DNA of 64,000 nucleotides from Vibrio quintilis (GTDB taxonomy: Bacteria > Pseudomonadota > Gammaproteobacteria > Enterobacterales > Vibrionaceae), in NCBI RefSeq assembly GCF_024529975.1, contig NZ_AP024897.1, positions 372,001 to 436,000 of the forward strand, in the 5' to 3' direction. The notes beneath the pieces were generated by a model. It was given only the letters and a program-made list of their open reading frames with translations, had not been told where the DNA came from and made no database searches. Positions 29,212-40,465 of the stretch are shown in pieces (positions within the stretch are counted from its first letter, which is position 1; each line of letters opens with the position of its first letter). The translations under genes and the position numbers were made by a program.

Positions 29212-31308
29212 GTGGCTCGTAAAACTCCTATCGAGCGTTACCGGAATATCGGTATCTGTGCTCACGTAGATGCAGGAAAAACAACCACAACTGAACGTAT
29301 TCTGTTCTACACCGGCCTTTCTCATAAAATCGGCGAAGTTCACGATGGTGCCGCAACCATGGACTGGATGGAGCAGGAACAAGAACGTGGTATCACTATC
29401 ACTTCTGCTGCGACAACAACTTTCTGGCGTGGTATGCAGGCGCAATTTTCCGATCATCGTATCAATATTATCGACACTCCAGGGCACGTTGACTTTACCA
29501 TTGAAGTCGAACGTTCTTTACGTGTGCTTGATGGTGCGGTGGTTGTTTTCTGTGGTGCTTCCGGCGTTGAACCTCAATCAGAGACAGTCTGGCGGCAAGC
29601 AGATAAATATCATGTACCCCGTATGGTTTTCGTCAATAAGATGGACCGTGCCGGTGCAGATTTTCTACGCGTTGTGGATCAGATTAAAGATCGCCTTGGT
29701 GCGAATCCGGTACCAATTCAATTAAATATTGGCGCTGAAGATGAATTCAAAGGCGTCATTGATTTGTTCAAGATGAAAGCAATTAACTGGAATGAAGAAG
29801 ATCAGGGTATGACATTTACCTATGAAGACATTCCGGCTGATATGCTTGAGCAAGCTGAAGAATGGCGCAGTCATATGATTGAATCTGCCGCCGAAGCAAA
29901 CGAAGAACTGATGGAAAAATACCTTGAAGAAGGTGAACTGACTGAAGAAGAAATTAAGTCAGGGCTTCGTATCCGTACATTGAACAATGAAATTGTATTA
30001 GCAACATGCGGTAGTGCATTTAAAAATAAAGGCGTTCAGGCTGTATTGGATGCTGTGATCGAATTTTTACCATCGCCTGTGGATGTCCCTTCAATTAAGG
30101 GTGTTGATGACGATGAAAATGAAGTTGAACGTCATGCTGATGACACAGAACCATTTTCTGCGCTTGCCTTTAAGATTGCGACCGATCCGTTTGTGGGTAC
30201 ATTGACCTTTGTTCGGGTTTATTCCGGTGTTCTGAACTCCGGTGATATGGTTTACAACACGGTGAAACAAAAGCGTGAGCGTGTTGGCCGTATCGTGCAA
30301 ATGCATTCAAATAAGCGTGAAGAAGTAAAAGAAGTTCGCGCTGGAGACATTGCAGCTGCAATTGGTCTCAAAGAAGTGACAACAGGTGATACGATTTGTG
30401 ACCAGAATAATAAAGTTATTCTGGAGCGAATGGAATTCCCTGAGCCGGTGATTCAAATTGCTGTCGAACCCCGTTCGAAAGCAGACCAGGAGAAAATGTC
30501 AATTGCTCTTGGTAAACTGGCAGCAGAAGATCCGTCATTCCGTGTTGAAACGGATGATGACACAGGTCAGACGTTAATTTCCGGTATGGGTGAGCTTCAC
30601 CTGGATATCATCGTTGACCGTATGAAACGCGAATTCAGCGTTGACTGCAATGTGGGTAAACCTCAGGTTGCATACCGTGAAACCATTCGTGGTTCAACGG
30701 AAGTTGAAGGCAAGTTTATTCGTCAGTCTGGTGGTCGGGGCCAGTATGGTCATGTTTGGCTGAAACTGGAGCCTGCAGAAGAAGATGAAGGATTTGTTTT
30801 CGTTGATGAAATCGTGGGTGGCGTTGTGCCGAGAGAATACATCAGTTCAGTCGCGAAAGGGATTGAAGAACAGATGAATAACGGTGTTTTAGCCGGATAT
30901 CCCGTGTTGGATGTTAAGGCGACACTGTTTGATGGTTCGTATCATGATGTCGACTCAAGTGAGATGGCGTTTAAAATCGCTGGCTCGATGGCATTCAAGA
31001 AGGGTGCACTTGATGCGCAGCCCGTTATTCTTGAGCCACTTATGAAAGTTGAAGTAACCACTCCGGAAGATTGGATGGGTGATGTCGTCGGTGATTTAAA
31101 CCGCCGGCGGGGTATCATCGAAGGAATGGATGAAGGTCCGGCAGGATTGAAAATTGTCCGCTCTAAAGTGCCACTTTCAGAGATGTTTGGTTACGCAACT
31201 GACTTACGTTCTGCAACACAGGGACGGGCTTCTTACTCAATGGAATTTGCTGAGTATGCAGAGGTGCCAAAAAATATTGCAGATGCAATCATTGCAGAGC
31301 GTGGTTGA
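29212..31308 (+). CDS. fusA: Elongation factor G
   Basis: 698 aa. The GTPase domain shows [13 protein letters not shown], the switch-2 [14 protein letters not shown] and G4 NKMDRAG. Domains II-V follow in full, with the [10 protein letters not shown] segment of domain IV and [13 protein letters not shown] of domain V. It drives translocation and, with RRF, recycling. Confidence 0.98.
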   Translation: MARKTPIERYRNIGICAHVDAGKTTTTERILFYTGLSHKIGEVHDGAATMDWMEQEQERGITITSAATTTFWRGMQAQFSDHRINIIDTPGHVDFTIEVERSLRVLDGAVVVFCGASGVEPQSETVWRQADKYHVPRMVFVNKMDRAGADFLRVVDQIKDRLGANPVPIQLNIGAEDEFKGVIDLFKMKAINWNEEDQGMTFTYEDIPADMLEQAEEWRSHMIESAAEANEELMEKYLEEGELTEEEIKSGLRIRTLNNEIVLATCGSAFKNKGVQAVLDAVIEFLPSPVDVPSIKGVDDDENEVERHADDTEPFSALAFKIATDPFVGTLTFVRVYSGVLNSGDMVYNTVKQKRERVGRIVQMHSNKREEVKEVRAGDIAAAIGLKEVTTGDTICDQNNKVILERMEFPEPVIQIAVEPRSKADQEKMSIALGKLAAEDPSFRVETDDDTGQTLISGMGELHLDIIVDRMKREFSVDCNVGKPQVAYRETIRGSTEVEGKFIRQSGGRGQYGHVWLKLEPAEEDEGFVFVDEIVGGVVPREYISSVAKGIEEQMNNGVLAGYPVLDVKATLFDGSYHDVDSSEMAFKIAGSMAFKKGALDAQPVILEPLMKVEVTTPEDWMGDVVGDLNRRRGIIEGMDEGPAGLKIVRSKVPLSEMFGYATDLRSATQGRASYSMEFAEYAEVPKNIADAIIAERG

Positions 31309-31420
31309 TTAATAACGAACCTGTTGCGCTAAGAAAAGTTGGCGCATAAAATAGCAATTTCTGGCGCGCCCTGAGATGACGTTAACTTGGGGTGAATCAT
31401 AACTAGGAAGGAACACGATC

Positions 31421-32605
31421 GTGTCTAAAGAAAAATTTGAACGTACGAAACCGCACGTAAACGTTGGTACTATCGGCCACGTTGACCACGGTAAAACAAC
31501 GCTGACAGCAGCAATCTGTACAACACTTGCAAAAGTGTATGGTGGTGAAGCGAAAGATTTCGCGTCAATCGATAACGCGCCTGAAGAGCGTGAGCGTGGT
31601 ATCACAATCGCGACTTCACACGTTGAGTATGACACTCCAAGCCGTCACTACGCACACGTAGACTGTCCTGGACACGCGGATTATGTGAAAAACATGATCA
31701 CAGGTGCGGCACAGATGGATGGTGGTATCCTGGTTGTTGCAGCGACAGATGGTCCAATGCCACAGACTCGTGAGCACATCCTTTTGGGTCGTCAGGTAGG
31801 TATTCCTTACATCATCGTATTCATGAACAAATGTGACATGGTTGATGATGAAGAGCTGCTTGAGCTGGTAGAAATGGAAGTACGTGAACTGCTTTCAGAA
31901 TATGAATTCCCGGGTGATGACCTGCCAGTAATCCAGGGTTCAGCTCTGGGTGCACTGAACGGTGAGAAGCAGTGGGAAGACAAGATTGTTGAGCTTGCAG
32001 AAGCTTTGGATTCATATATTCCAGAGCCAGAGCGTGCAATCGACCAGGATTTCATCCTGCCAATCGAAGACGTATTCTCAATCCAGGGCCGTGGTACAGT
32101 AGTAACAGGTCGTGTAGAGCAGGGCGTTATCACAGTTGGTGATGAAGTAGAAATCATTGGTATCAAAGAAACAACCAAGACAACTTGTACTGGTGTAGAA
32201 ATGTTCCGTAAGCTGCTTGACGAAGGTCGTGCAGGTGAGAACGTAGGTGTACTTCTGCGTGGTACTAAGCGTGATGAAGTAGAACGTGGTCAGGTACTGG
32301 CGAAGCCAGGTTCAATCACACCACACACGAAGTTCGAGTCAGAAGTATACGTGTTGTCGAAAGATGAAGGTGGTCGTCACACACCATTCTTCAAAGGATA
32401 TCGTCCACAGTTCTACTTCCGTACAACAGACGTAACAGGTTCAATCGAGTTACCGGAAGGCGTAGAAATGGTTATGCCAGGTGACAACGTGAAAATGGTT
32501 GTTGAACTGATTGCTCCAATCGCGATGGACGATGGTCTTCGTTTTGCGATTCGTGAAGGTGGCCGTACAGTAGGCGCCGGTGTTGTTGCTAAAATCATCG
32601 CATAA
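31421..32605 (+). CDS. tuf: Elongation factor Tu
   Basis: 394 aa. It has [14 protein letters not shown], the effector [32 protein letters not shown] and NKCD. Codon use is strongly biased, as expected for a highly expressed gene. One copy lies in the window, in the usual place after fusA; a second copy elsewhere is common in related genomes. Confidence 0.99.
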   Translation: MSKEKFERTKPHVNVGTIGHVDHGKTTLTAAICTTLAKVYGGEAKDFASIDNAPEERERGITIATSHVEYDTPSRHYAHVDCPGHADYVKNMITGAAQMDGGILVVAATDGPMPQTREHILLGRQVGIPYIIVFMNKCDMVDDEELLELVEMEVRELLSEYEFPGDDLPVIQGSALGALNGEKQWEDKIVELAEALDSYIPEPERAIDQDFILPIEDVFSIQGRGTVVTGRVEQGVITVGDEVEIIGIKETTKTTCTGVEMFRKLLDEGRAGENVGVLLRGTKRDEVERGQVLAKPGSITPHTKFESEVYVLSKDEGGRHTPFFKGYRPQFYFRTTDVTGSIELPEGVEMVMPGDNVKMVVELIAPIAMDDGLRFAIREGGRTVGAGVVAKIIA

Positions 32606-32633
32606 TTGACGATTTATTAGTTATAACATTTGA

Positions 32634-32669
32634 AAAAGAAGGAAGCTTTTGCTTCCTTCTTTTGTTTTT
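32634..32669 (+). terminator. Intrinsic terminator of the str operon after tuf
   Basis: AAAAGAAGGAAGC (32634-32646) pairs with GCTTCCTTCTTTT (32651-32663) around TTTT, followed by GTTTTTG. Confidence 0.9.
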
Positions 32670-32732
32670 GAAAGAAGTACCATTAACCGAAACAAAATAA
32701 AATGTACAAAAAATGCACTTACTAATGGAAAT

Positions 32733-32745
32733 GAAAATTATAATC
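32733..32745 (+). promoter_or_regulatory. Possible Fur box upstream of bfd
   Basis: GAAAATTATAATC fits the GATAATnATTATC core with two mismatches. It is 42 bp before the bfd ATG in a very AT-rich region. Iron control of bfd is known in other bacteria; here it is inferred from this one weak site. Confidence 0.4.
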
Positions 32746-32786
32746 GTTTATATTTACTGATGTGTTGATTAACTATAGTTTATATT

Positions 32787-32975
32787 ATGTTTGTTTGCGT
32801 TTGCCATGCTATCTCAGATACGAAGCTACATCAGTTGGTGACAGAGAATGACATCACTGATATCAAAGAAGTGAAAAAGTGTACGGCTTTAGGAACTCAG
32901 TGTGGGAAGTGTATCCGGCAGGCGAAAGCAATTCTGGAACTGGCTGTTTCGACAAAATACCAACAGGTAAGCTAA
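32787..32975 (+). CDS. bfd: Bacterioferritin-associated ferredoxin
   Basis: 62 aa. The [2Fe-2S] ligands are C4 and C6 in CVCHAISD and C39 and C42 in TQCGKC, the Bfd pattern. It delivers electrons that reduce and release iron stored in bacterioferritin, whose gene follows after 88 bp. Confidence 0.94.
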   Translation: MFVCVCHAISDTKLHQLVTENDITDIKEVKKCTALGTQCGKCIRQAKAILELAVSTKYQQVS

Positions 32976-33063
32976 ACCAAACTTTCTTATTGATCCTCTG
33001 AGCCCGATTTGACTCTGCTCTTATAAGTTCTACAGTTAATGAGAACTTTAAGAGGAGTTTGTT

Positions 33064-33540
33064 ATGAAAGGTGATCCAATCATTATCCAGCATCTGAATA
33101 AAATTCTCGGTAACGAACTGGTTGCTATTAATCAGTATTTCCTACACGCCCGAATGTATAAAGACAAAGGCCTGATTCATTTGGCGGACAAAGAGTACCA
33201 CGAGTCTATTGATGAGATGAAACACGCTGATCATCTTATAGAAAGAATTCTGTTTCTGGAGGGATTACCGAATCTTCAGGATTTAGGAAAATTGCATATA
33301 GGTGAAGATGTCAAAGAAATGCTGGGGTGTGATTTGAAGCTGGAAATGGATGCTATTCCTGACTTGAAAGATGCGATTGCCTACGCAGAGGATATTCGGG
33401 ATTATGTTTCCCGGGATCTGTTTCAGGATATTCTTGAAGATGAAGAAGAACACGTTGACTGGCTTGAAACCCAGCTCGGATTAATTGATATGACTGGCCT
33501 GGAAAATTATCTGCAAGCTCAGTTTGTCGATGAAGATTAA
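33064..33540 (+). CDS. bfr: Bacterioferritin
   Basis: 158 aa. The ferroxidase ligands E18, E51 and H54 and the heme ligand M52 (IDEMKHADH) are all present, so this is a heme-containing, catalytically complete bacterioferritin. It forms a 24-mer iron store in the cytoplasm. AAGAGGAG precedes the ATG. Confidence 0.97.
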   Translation: MKGDPIIIQHLNKILGNELVAINQYFLHARMYKDKGLIHLADKEYHESIDEMKHADHLIERILFLEGLPNLQDLGKLHIGEDVKEMLGCDLKLEMDAIPDLKDAIAYAEDIRDYVSRDLFQDILEDEEEHVDWLETQLGLIDMTGLENYLQAQFVDED

Positions 33541-33564
33541 CTGAAAAACACATATCACATCGCC

Positions 33565-33590
33565 GGGCTATCTTCAGATAGCCCTTAATC
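33565..33590 (+). terminator. Hairpin terminator after bfr
   Basis: GGGCTATC (33565-33572) pairs with GATAGCCC (33577-33584) around TTCA. The following TTAATC is only partly T-rich. Confidence 0.6.
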
Positions 33591-33612
33591 TATCTGTTTT
33601 CATGATTATTCC

Positions 33613-33641
33613 TTGATAAAATTGTTCCCTTTCTGTACTAT
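33613..33641 (+). promoter_or_regulatory. Sigma-70 promoter of rpsF-rpsR-rplI
   Basis: TTGATA (33613-33618), 17-bp spacer, TACTAT (33636-33641), 98 bp before the rpsF start. The leader could carry S6:S18 autoregulation, but no structure was assigned. Confidence 0.6.
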
Positions 33642-33739
33642 TCGTCGTCTTGAATTTCCGGTCCCTTATTATCGTTCCTTGCTTCCTCTGGCTGACCGGA
33701 CCAATTGTGGAAGCTGAATAATCCGTAAGGAGCAAATCA

Positions 33740-34135
33740 ATGCGTCATTACGAAATCGTATTCATGGTGCACCCAGATCAAAGCGAGCAAGTTGCTGGCA
33801 TGACTGAGCGTTACACGACTTCTATCACTGAATCTGGCGGTACAATTCACCGTTTGGAAGACTGGGGCCGCCGTCAACTGGCATACCCAATTAATAAACT
33901 GCACAAAGCACACTATGTTCTGATGAACGTAGAAGCTGAGCAGCAAGTGATTGATGAACTGGAAACTGCTTTCCGTTTTAACGATGCAGTGTTACGTAAC
34001 ATGATCATGCGTACTAAGTCTGCTGTAACTGAGCCATCAGTTATGCTGAAAGCGAAAGAAGAGCGCACTAAGCGCGAAGAACCTCGCGCAGAAAAACCAG
34101 CAGAAGAAGCTGAAAGCAGCGCAAGCGCTGAATAA
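33740..34135 (+). CDS. rpsF: 30S ribosomal protein S6
   Basis: 131 aa, starting [18 protein letters not shown], with an acidic Glu/Ala-rich tail. It pairs with S18 on the 30S platform. In E. coli and V. cholerae priB follows directly; here only 100 bp without a priB frame separate it from rpsR. Confidence 0.98.
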   Translation: MRHYEIVFMVHPDQSEQVAGMTERYTTSITESGGTIHRLEDWGRRQLAYPINKLHKAHYVLMNVEAEQQVIDELETAFRFNDAVLRNMIMRTKSAVTEPSVMLKAKEERTKREEPRAEKPAEEAESSASAE

Positions 34136-34232
34136 GCACGCAACAACTTAGTATTCGCTTGTTTGACAGTCATCATGTATTTCATGAGATGTGATATAGC
34201 GATGAATGACTCAAATTTAGATCAGGAGATAG

Positions 34233-34463
<231 letters not shown>

Positions 34464-34496
34464 TTGGCACCGTTTATTAAGAGAGAGGATTAAACA

Positions 34497-34946
34497 ATGC
34501 AAGTTATTCTACTTGATAAAATCGGTAACCTGGGTGGCCTTGGCGATACAGTGAACGTGAAGTCTGGTTATGCACGTAACTTCCTTATCCCTCAGGGTAA
34601 AGCAGTTATGGCAACTAAATCAAACGTTGAAATGTTTGAACAGCGCCGCGCTGAGCTGGAAGCAAAAGTTGCTGAGCAACTGTCTGCTGCACAGGCTCGT
34701 GCTGAAAAAGTAAATGCACTTGAAGCGGTTGTTATCACTTCAAAAGCAGGTGAAGAAGGTAAACTGTTCGGTTCTATCGGTACTCGTGATATCGCTGATG
34801 CAGTCACTGCTGCAGGTGTTGAAGTTGCGAAAAGCGAAGTTCGCCTTCCTGAAGGTGCACTGCGTAATACTGGTGAATTTGAAATCAGTGTTCAACTTCA
34901 CTCTGAAGTATTTGCTACAGTTAAACTTCAGGTTGTTGCTGAGTAA
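34497..34946 (+). CDS. rplI: 50S ribosomal protein L9
   Basis: 149 aa, with the N-terminal RNA-binding domain ([26 protein letters not shown]), a long linking helix and a C-terminal domain. It is the last gene of the rpsF operon and is followed by a strong terminator. Confidence 0.98.
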   Translation: MQVILLDKIGNLGGLGDTVNVKSGYARNFLIPQGKAVMATKSNVEMFEQRRAELEAKVAEQLSAAQARAEKVNALEAVVITSKAGEEGKLFGSIGTRDIADAVTAAGVEVAKSEVRLPEGALRNTGEFEISVQLHSEVFATVKLQVVAE

Positions 34947-34985
34947 TCAATCGTATTACTTAAGTGATATCACTGACGTGATTCT

Positions 34986-35014
34986 AAACCCACTATTTAT
35001 AGTGGGTTTTTTTT
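34986..35014 (+). terminator. Intrinsic terminator after rplI
   Basis: AAACCCACTA (34986-34995) pairs with TAGTGGGTTT (35000-35009) around TTTA, followed by a T tract. Confidence 0.9.
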
Positions 35015-35066
35015 TGAGCTTTGGTGCCTGTTAGCGCTACCTAGCCTGACGCTCTCGGTCAATTGT

Positions 35067-35840
35067 TTAAAAATGAAAGACAAGATTGACCGATGTTGCC
35101 GTGTCTGTTTTGTTTAACCCATCAGGAACACGGGAGTGATACAGGCGTGAATAAGTCACTTTGGTGGCAAAGTTTTGTGTAATGTCAGTGACCAGACTGA
35201 TGTCTGTAGTCGTTAATGTATTACTCTTTCCCGAAACCACGGTCGTTTCAGCCAACAGATGAAGATCATCAATCATGTTCCATTTCAGATTGATATTGGA
35301 CCTGACAATGGGTTCCCTGACGGTTTCAGGGAAAATCAGATCGTCATCATCTATTTCATCCAGGTTTGGTTTTTGATACCGGTACCCGGGGCCGGCTTCT
35401 ATTTCAATGGTTAACCGTTCCGTATGTGTCAGCTGATATCCGTAGCCGGCAGATAACGTGTAATCTTTGAAATAAGCGCTGTACTTAGAATTAATGCCGT
35501 TCAGGCTGCTGAACAGATAACCCTTCGGGCCGATTTTATAGTCGCTTTGTAATTCATAGTTTGATTTGCGCTTATCCTCATCACCATTCTTATAGAGCCG
35601 GTAAAATTTCCAGACACCGTTTGTCCGATATCTTCCCCGGGTATATTCTGCCTGCAGGTTGAAATTAAGAGATTTGGTGTCTTTATTACCTGTATGCCTT
35701 TGGTAACCGAAGTCTACTTGTGATGTGAATAGCGCAGTCTCATGAGTGGGTTGAGATGATTGATCATTTACTTCAGCCTGAATGTTAAAAGTCATAAAAC
35801 CCATGCAAACATTCAGTATGATTCGCCAGGATTGTGTCAC
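35067..35840 (-). CDS. DUF481 (YdiY-like) outer-membrane beta-barrel protein
   Basis: 257 aa. A signal peptide ends about residue 22. Repeated amphipathic strands such as VDFGYQRHTGNKDTKSLNFN and GYLFSSLNGINSKYSAYFKD follow, and the protein ends in an aromatic VNLVFHF, an outer-membrane insertion signal. The opening GNKDT and pattern match DUF481 proteins (YdiY), some induced by acid stress. It converges on rplI and is divergent from dnaB. Confidence 0.82.
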   Translation of the reverse strand: MTQSWRIILNVCMGFMTFNIQAEVNDQSSQPTHETALFTSQVDFGYQRHTGNKDTKSLNFNLQAEYTRGRYRTNGVWKFYRLYKNGDEDKRKSNYELQSDYKIGPKGYLFSSLNGINSKYSAYFKDYTLSAGYGYQLTHTERLTIEIEAGPGYRYQKPNLDEIDDDDLIFPETVREPIVRSNINLKWNMIDDLHLLAETTVVSGKSNTLTTTDISLVTDITQNFATKVTYSRLYHSRVPDGLNKTDTATSVNLVFHF

Positions 35841-36043
35841 TGCCTGCCTTTGAATATCTGTCAGTCAAAAAGAGCATGTTAATCCGAATCATCTTATATT
35901 CAGTCAGTATCAGGTTAATTATTTCTGAGTGATGCCCGGATAGCCAAACCCGCTATCTTCCTGTTGCCGGAGTATAATTACAAATGCGATATTTACGGTT
36001 TCCCGGTATAATAACTGTCTTTTGATTTTTTCTGAGTAGGGTC

Positions 36044-37456
36044 ATGGCCGATTCCAGATTTGAAAACAGAGCACGTAACCGAACTGATTCTCAGGTTGAG
36101 GCAATCAAAACGCCGCCTCATTCACTGGAGGCAGAGCAATCCGTACTGGGTGGATTACTGCTGGATAATGAACGTTGGGACACTGTTGCTGAATTTGTCA
36201 TAGCAGATGATTTCTACAGTCGCCCGCACCGGCTGATATTTGACGGGATTCAATCCATTCTGGAAAGTGGCCATCCGCTTGATCTGATCACCTTGTCTGA
36301 GCATCTTGAATTAAGAGAACAGCTGGACGATGTCGGTGGTCTGGCTTACCTGACCGATTTAGCGAAGAATACCCCAAGTGCTGCCAATATTACGGCATAT
36401 GCCAAAATTGTGTCAGAGCGGGCGATGGTGCGTAAGCTCATCGGGGTGGCGAATGAAATTGCGGATGCCAGCTATGATCCTCAGGGCCGCAATTCTGATG
36501 ATTTGCTGGACTTGGCTGAAAGTAAAGTTTTTGCAATTGCGGAGTCTAAAACGCGTGACAACGAAGGCCCTCAGCGTATTGATACCATTTTGGAAAATAC
36601 GCTGGAACGAATTGAACAGCTCTATAAGAGCCCTCAGGATGGTGTAACCGGTGTGACCACCGGCTTTACTGATCTGAACAAGAAAACTGCGGGTATGCAG
36701 TCTTCGGATTTGATCATTGTGGCGGCACGTCCTTCCATGGGTAAAACGACCTTTGCCATGAACCTGTGTGAAAATGCGGCGATGTCTCAGGACAAACCTG
36801 TCCTGATTTTTTCTCTGGAGATGCCGGCTGAGCAGATCATGATGAGAACACTGGCTTCGCTGTCACGTGTTGATCAGACCAAAATCAGAACCGGTCAGCT
36901 GGATGATGAGGACTGGGCGAGAATCTCCTCAACGATGGGGATGCTCATGGAAAAGAAAAATATTCTGATTGATGACAGCGCCGGACTGACGCCAACGGAA
37001 CTGCGTTCACGTGCCCGGCGGGTTGCCCGTGAACATGGCGGGATTTCGATGATTATGGTCGACTATTTGCAGTTGATGCGTGTGCCTGCGATGTCGGAGA
37101 ACCGGACGCTGGAGATCGCAGAGATTTCCCGCTCCTTAAAAGCACTGGCGAAAGAGCTTAACATCCCGGTGGTTGCGCTTTCTCAGCTGAACCGTTCTCT
37201 GGAGCAAAGGGCTGATAAAAGACCGGTCAACTCTGACCTGCGGGAATCCGGATCGATTGAGCAGGATGCCGACTTAATCATGTTTATCTATCGTGATGAA
37301 GTCTATCACCCGGATAGCTCCATGAAGGGAACCGCTGAAATTATCATCGGTAAGCAGCGGAATGGCCCGATTGGTTCCGTCAGGCTGACATTCCAGGGGC
37401 ATTTTTCCCGCTTCGATAACTATGCCGGGCCTGCTTTTGATATTGATGATGAATAA
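36044..37456 (+). CDS. dnaB: Replicative DNA helicase DnaB
   Basis: 470 aa, with an N-terminal dimerisation domain (about 20-125, PHSLEAEQSVLGGLLLD), a linker and the RecA-like domain with Walker A ARPSMGKTTFA, Walker B IMVDYLQLM and arginine-finger region KQRNGPIG. There is no intein. In E. coli and V. cholerae alr follows; here yjbQ (opposite strand) and pgi follow. Confidence 0.97.
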   Translation: MADSRFENRARNRTDSQVEAIKTPPHSLEAEQSVLGGLLLDNERWDTVAEFVIADDFYSRPHRLIFDGIQSILESGHPLDLITLSEHLELREQLDDVGGLAYLTDLAKNTPSAANITAYAKIVSERAMVRKLIGVANEIADASYDPQGRNSDDLLDLAESKVFAIAESKTRDNEGPQRIDTILENTLERIEQLYKSPQDGVTGVTTGFTDLNKKTAGMQSSDLIIVAARPSMGKTTFAMNLCENAAMSQDKPVLIFSLEMPAEQIMMRTLASLSRVDQTKIRTGQLDDEDWARISSTMGMLMEKKNILIDDSAGLTPTELRSRARRVAREHGGISMIMVDYLQLMRVPAMSENRTLEIAEISRSLKALAKELNIPVVALSQLNRSLEQRADKRPVNSDLRESGSIEQDADLIMFIYRDEVYHPDSSMKGTAEIIIGKQRNGPIGSVRLTFQGHFSRFDNYAGPAFDIDDE

Positions 37457-37515
37457 CTTGTTTCAGCAGGTTGAGTCCGGAAGTTTAATTATCGACACAA
37501 AATAAGTCAGGGAGA

Positions 37516-37935
37516 TCACTCTCCCTGAATCGTCGCAATGATGGTTCTTTGACCGCCATGATTGCGGTGTTCACCCAAATAAATTCCCTGCCACGTACCT
37601 AATGCCAAACGCCCGTTTGTGACCGGAATCATCAGGCTGCTGCCAAGAAGCGATGATTTAATATGTGCTGGCATATCATCTTCACCTTCATAAGTATGCT
37701 GATAATACGGCGCATTTTCCGGAACATACCTGTCAAAATGGGCTTCCATGTCTGTTCTGACGGTTGGATCTGCATTTTCATTGATTGTCAGGCTGGCAGA
37801 TGTGTGTTGAATAAACAGGTTAACCATGCCTACAGACACAGAGGTCAACTGAGGCAACTGCCGAACGATTTCATCGGTTATCAGGTGAAATCCCCGCCGT
37901 TTAGCAGGAATCCGAATTAAAATTTGAGACCACAT
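37516..37935 (-). CDS. yjbQ: UPF0047/YjbQ family protein
   Basis: 139 aa, covering the whole family. [35 protein letters not shown] and [13 protein letters not shown] are the conserved blocks. Weak thiamin-phosphate synthase activity has been reported for relatives, but the physiological role is uncertain. It converges on dnaB and is divergent from pgi. Confidence 0.9.
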   Translation of the reverse strand: MWSQILIRIPAKRRGFHLITDEIVRQLPQLTSVSVGMVNLFIQHTSASLTINENADPTVRTDMEAHFDRYVPENAPYYQHTYEGEDDMPAHIKSSLLGSSLMIPVTNGRLALGTWQGIYLGEHRNHGGQRTIIATIQGE

Positions 37936-38267
37936 TGCGAATACCTATCAGAATAATTGATTATATCATTATTGAACTTATGGTGAGTAAAACATAGTTA
38001 CCATACAATGTTAACTCATGCTGTTGCGAAGGTTGCTTGGGTATATTCTGATTTGGCCTGTAATTCCGCTACTTGTGGATACTCTGTCCGGGATTAGCGG
38101 TTTCCGGCGGGGACAAATCAATTGACACGATTTGAGATAAAACATAATTTCGCAACAAAAATTAAGTATAATCAGCAAATCGTTTTATGAAGATCTAAAT
38201 TTTAGACTGAGATGGCAACGCGGGTTGTCTGAGGTGTAAAACTAATTCAATCATCGGGATAAATACC
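37936..38267. other. Intergenic region between yjbQ and pgi
   Basis: 332 bp with no supported gene. It contains a pgi promoter candidate (38122-38150), a partial copy of a dispersed repeat ending GGTTGCTTGGGTATA (38024-38045), and AT-rich DNA near yjbQ that probably holds its promoter. Nothing remains of an alr gene. Confidence 0.7.
38122..38150 (+). promoter_or_regulatory. Candidate pgi promoter
   Basis: Perfect TTGACA at 38122-38127 and TAATTT at 38145-38150 with a 17-bp spacer (CATAAT overlaps at a shorter spacing). The long leader to the ATG at 38268 is about 110 nt. Confidence 0.5.
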
Positions 38268-39917
38268 ATGTTAAAAAAAATTAATCCGACAGAAACCAAG
38301 GCCTGGAAAGCCCTTTCTGCTCATTTTGAATCAGTAAAGAGTGTTGATTTAAGTACATTATTTGCGCAGGATAATCAACGTTTTGACAAGTTCTCTCAAC
38401 AATTAGGTGATGACATACTTGTCGATTATTCCAAAAACCTGATTAATGAAGAAACACTGAAACACCTGTTGGCTCTGGCTGAAGAAACCGATCTGAAAAG
38501 TGCCATTGAAGCCATGTTCAGTGGCGGGAAAATCAACCAAACTGAAAATCGCTCAGTCCTGCATGTTGCATTACGTAACCGGAGTAACACACCTGTTTAC
38601 TCAGATGGTGAAGATGTGATGCCAGCCGTAAATGCCGTGCTGGAAAAAATGAAAAGTTTTTCTGAGCGTATCATCTCCGGTGAGTGGAAAGGTTATACCG
38701 GCAAAGCGATTACCGATGTTGTGAATATCGGTATCGGCGGTTCAGATTTGGGGCCTTATATGGTGACAGAGGCGCTGAAACCTTATAAAAACCAGCTCGA
38801 AATGCACTTTGTGTCGAATGTTGACGGTACGCATGTTGAAGAAGTGCTGAAAGGCCTGAACCCTGAAACTACCCTGTTTTTGATTGCATCAAAAACCTTT
38901 ACCACGCAGGAAACCATGACCAATGCTCACACCGCCCGTGCATGGTTTTTGAAAGCTGCCAATGATGAAGCTCAGGTCGCGAAGCACTTCGCTGCGCTGT
39001 CTACCAATGCAACCGCAGTTGAAGCCTTCGGCATTGATACTGACAATATGTTCGAATTCTGGGACTGGGTTGGCGGCCGCTACTCACTCTGGTCAGCAAT
39101 CGGGCTGTCTATCGTTCTGAGCATCGGCTATGACAACTTTATTGAGCTGCTTACCGGCGCACATGAAGTCGATAAACATTTTGCCGAAACGCCATTTGAA
39201 GCGAATGTTCCTGTGTTGCTGGCTTTAATCGGTATCTGGTACAACAACTTTTATGGTGCTGAATCTGAGGCAATTCTTCCGTATGATCAATACATGCACC
39301 GCTTTGCTGCTTACTTCCAGCAAGGAAACATGGAATCAAATGGTAAGTATGTCGACCGTAATGGTGCGCCTGTCAATTATCAGACTGGTCCGGTTATCTG
39401 GGGCGAACCCGGTACGAATGGTCAACATGCTTTCTATCAGCTGATTCATCAGGGCACGAAACTGATTCCGTGTGACTTCATTGCACCGGCTGTGTCGCAT
39501 AACCCGACCGGTGACCATCATCCGAAACTTTTGTCTAACTTCTTTGCCCAAACCGAAGCGCTTGCCTTCGGTAAAACGAAAGAGAAAGTTGCGGCTGAAT
39601 TTGCTGCGGCAGGTAAAAGCGAAGCTGAGGTAGCAGAGCTGGTTCCGTTTAAAGTATTCGAAGGGAATCGCCCAACCAATTCCTTGCTGGTTAAACAGAT
39701 TACACCGAAGACTTTGGGTCAGCTGATCGCCATGTATGAACATAAGATCTTCACACAAGGCGTGATCTGGAATATCTTCAGTTTTGATCAATGGGGTGTT
39801 GAGCTGGGCAAACAGCTGGCAAACAATATCCTGCCAGAGTTACAGGATGACTCAAAAGTCTCTTCACATGATAGTTCCACCAACGGACTTATCAACGCTT
39901 ACAAATCTTTCCGTTAA
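38268..39917 (+). CDS. pgi: Glucose-6-phosphate isomerase
   Basis: 549 aa, full length. Family motifs are [18 protein letters not shown], the SKTFTTQET phosphate loop, [11 protein letters not shown] and the C-terminal [10 protein letters not shown]. It interconverts glucose- and fructose-6-phosphate, and so feeds both glycolysis and sugar-nucleotide supply for the downstream polysaccharide locus. Confidence 0.98.
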   Translation: MLKKINPTETKAWKALSAHFESVKSVDLSTLFAQDNQRFDKFSQQLGDDILVDYSKNLINEETLKHLLALAEETDLKSAIEAMFSGGKINQTENRSVLHVALRNRSNTPVYSDGEDVMPAVNAVLEKMKSFSERIISGEWKGYTGKAITDVVNIGIGGSDLGPYMVTEALKPYKNQLEMHFVSNVDGTHVEEVLKGLNPETTLFLIASKTFTTQETMTNAHTARAWFLKAANDEAQVAKHFAALSTNATAVEAFGIDTDNMFEFWDWVGGRYSLWSAIGLSIVLSIGYDNFIELLTGAHEVDKHFAETPFEANVPVLLALIGIWYNNFYGAESEAILPYDQYMHRFAAYFQQGNMESNGKYVDRNGAPVNYQTGPVIWGEPGTNGQHAFYQLIHQGTKLIPCDFIAPAVSHNPTGDHHPKLLSNFFAQTEALAFGKTKEKVAAEFAAAGKSEAEVAELVPFKVFEGNRPTNSLLVKQITPKTLGQLIAMYEHKIFTQGVIWNIFSFDQWGVELGKQLANNILPELQDDSKVSSHDSSTNGLINAYKSFR

Positions 39918-39944
39918 GCGGTTTGAGGTTTTGAGCTGAATGTG

Positions 39945-39972
39945 AAAAAGGTTGGGGAAGCCCAACCTTTTT
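39945..39972. terminator. Bidirectional terminator between convergent pgi and cheX
   Basis: AAAAAGGTTGGG (39945-39956) pairs with CCCAACCTTTTT (39961-39972) around GAAG. T tracts appear on both strands, so it can serve pgi (plus) and cheX (minus). Confidence 0.85.
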
Positions 39973-40003
39973 ATTTAAATCAGTAATGATGTTGAATGGT
40001 TAG

Positions 40004-40465
40004 TTATTCAAAACAAATCTCAATGAAAGCATTTCCCCACTGTGAAGAGAAAGGCATGATAATAATGGAGCCTTCACATTTGTGACGGAGAGTATGTCCT
40101 TTCCCTGAAACGACAATCGGTGTCGCCATATCAAATTCAAAGCCACCTTCAGCGAGAATTCGCTTTGCACCCCCTGTGACCATATTTGTGATTTCACCGA
40201 CCATATCTGTGACTTCTTCATTCAGACCGTTAGGACGTTCTCCTAACATATTCTGCATGATTTCCAACGCCAGACTTTCATCAAAAGTGATGGACATAGA
40301 GCCTTTTGTTTGTGGCCCGACCATCCCGATTAAGCCGGAGATATCCCCGCGAGCAATTTCATCTTTCTTTACCCGGGGTTTTTGTGGCTTTAATTCCAGA
40401 GAAGCCATGGTTTTTAAAACATTCATTAATGATGCTAAAAACGGATTTACAAACTCAGCGCGCAT
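40004..40465 (-). CDS. cheX: CheX-family chemotaxis phosphatase-like protein
   Basis: 153 aa. The CheC/CheX signature EIxNMVTGG in DMVGEITNMVTGGAKRIL supplies the Glu and Asn that act on phospho-CheY in active members. The N-terminal VNPFLASLMNVLKTM also fits CheX. It may dephosphorylate a CheY or another receiver. Its ATG overlaps the last 11 bases of zur in another frame, so the two are translated together. Confidence 0.82.
   Translation of the reverse strand: MRAEFVNPFLASLMNVLKTMASLELKPQKPRVKKDEIARGDISGLIGMVGPQTKGSMSITFDESLALEIMQNMLGERPNGLNEEVTDMVGEITNMVTGGAKRILAEGGFEFDMATPIVVSGKGHTLRHKCEGSIIIMPFSSQWGNAFIEICFE

Noticed and set aside
31807..32178. Long reading frame antisense to tuf
   Set aside because: It is a Ser/Thr-rich shadow produced by strong tuf codon bias, with no ribosome-binding site or family match.
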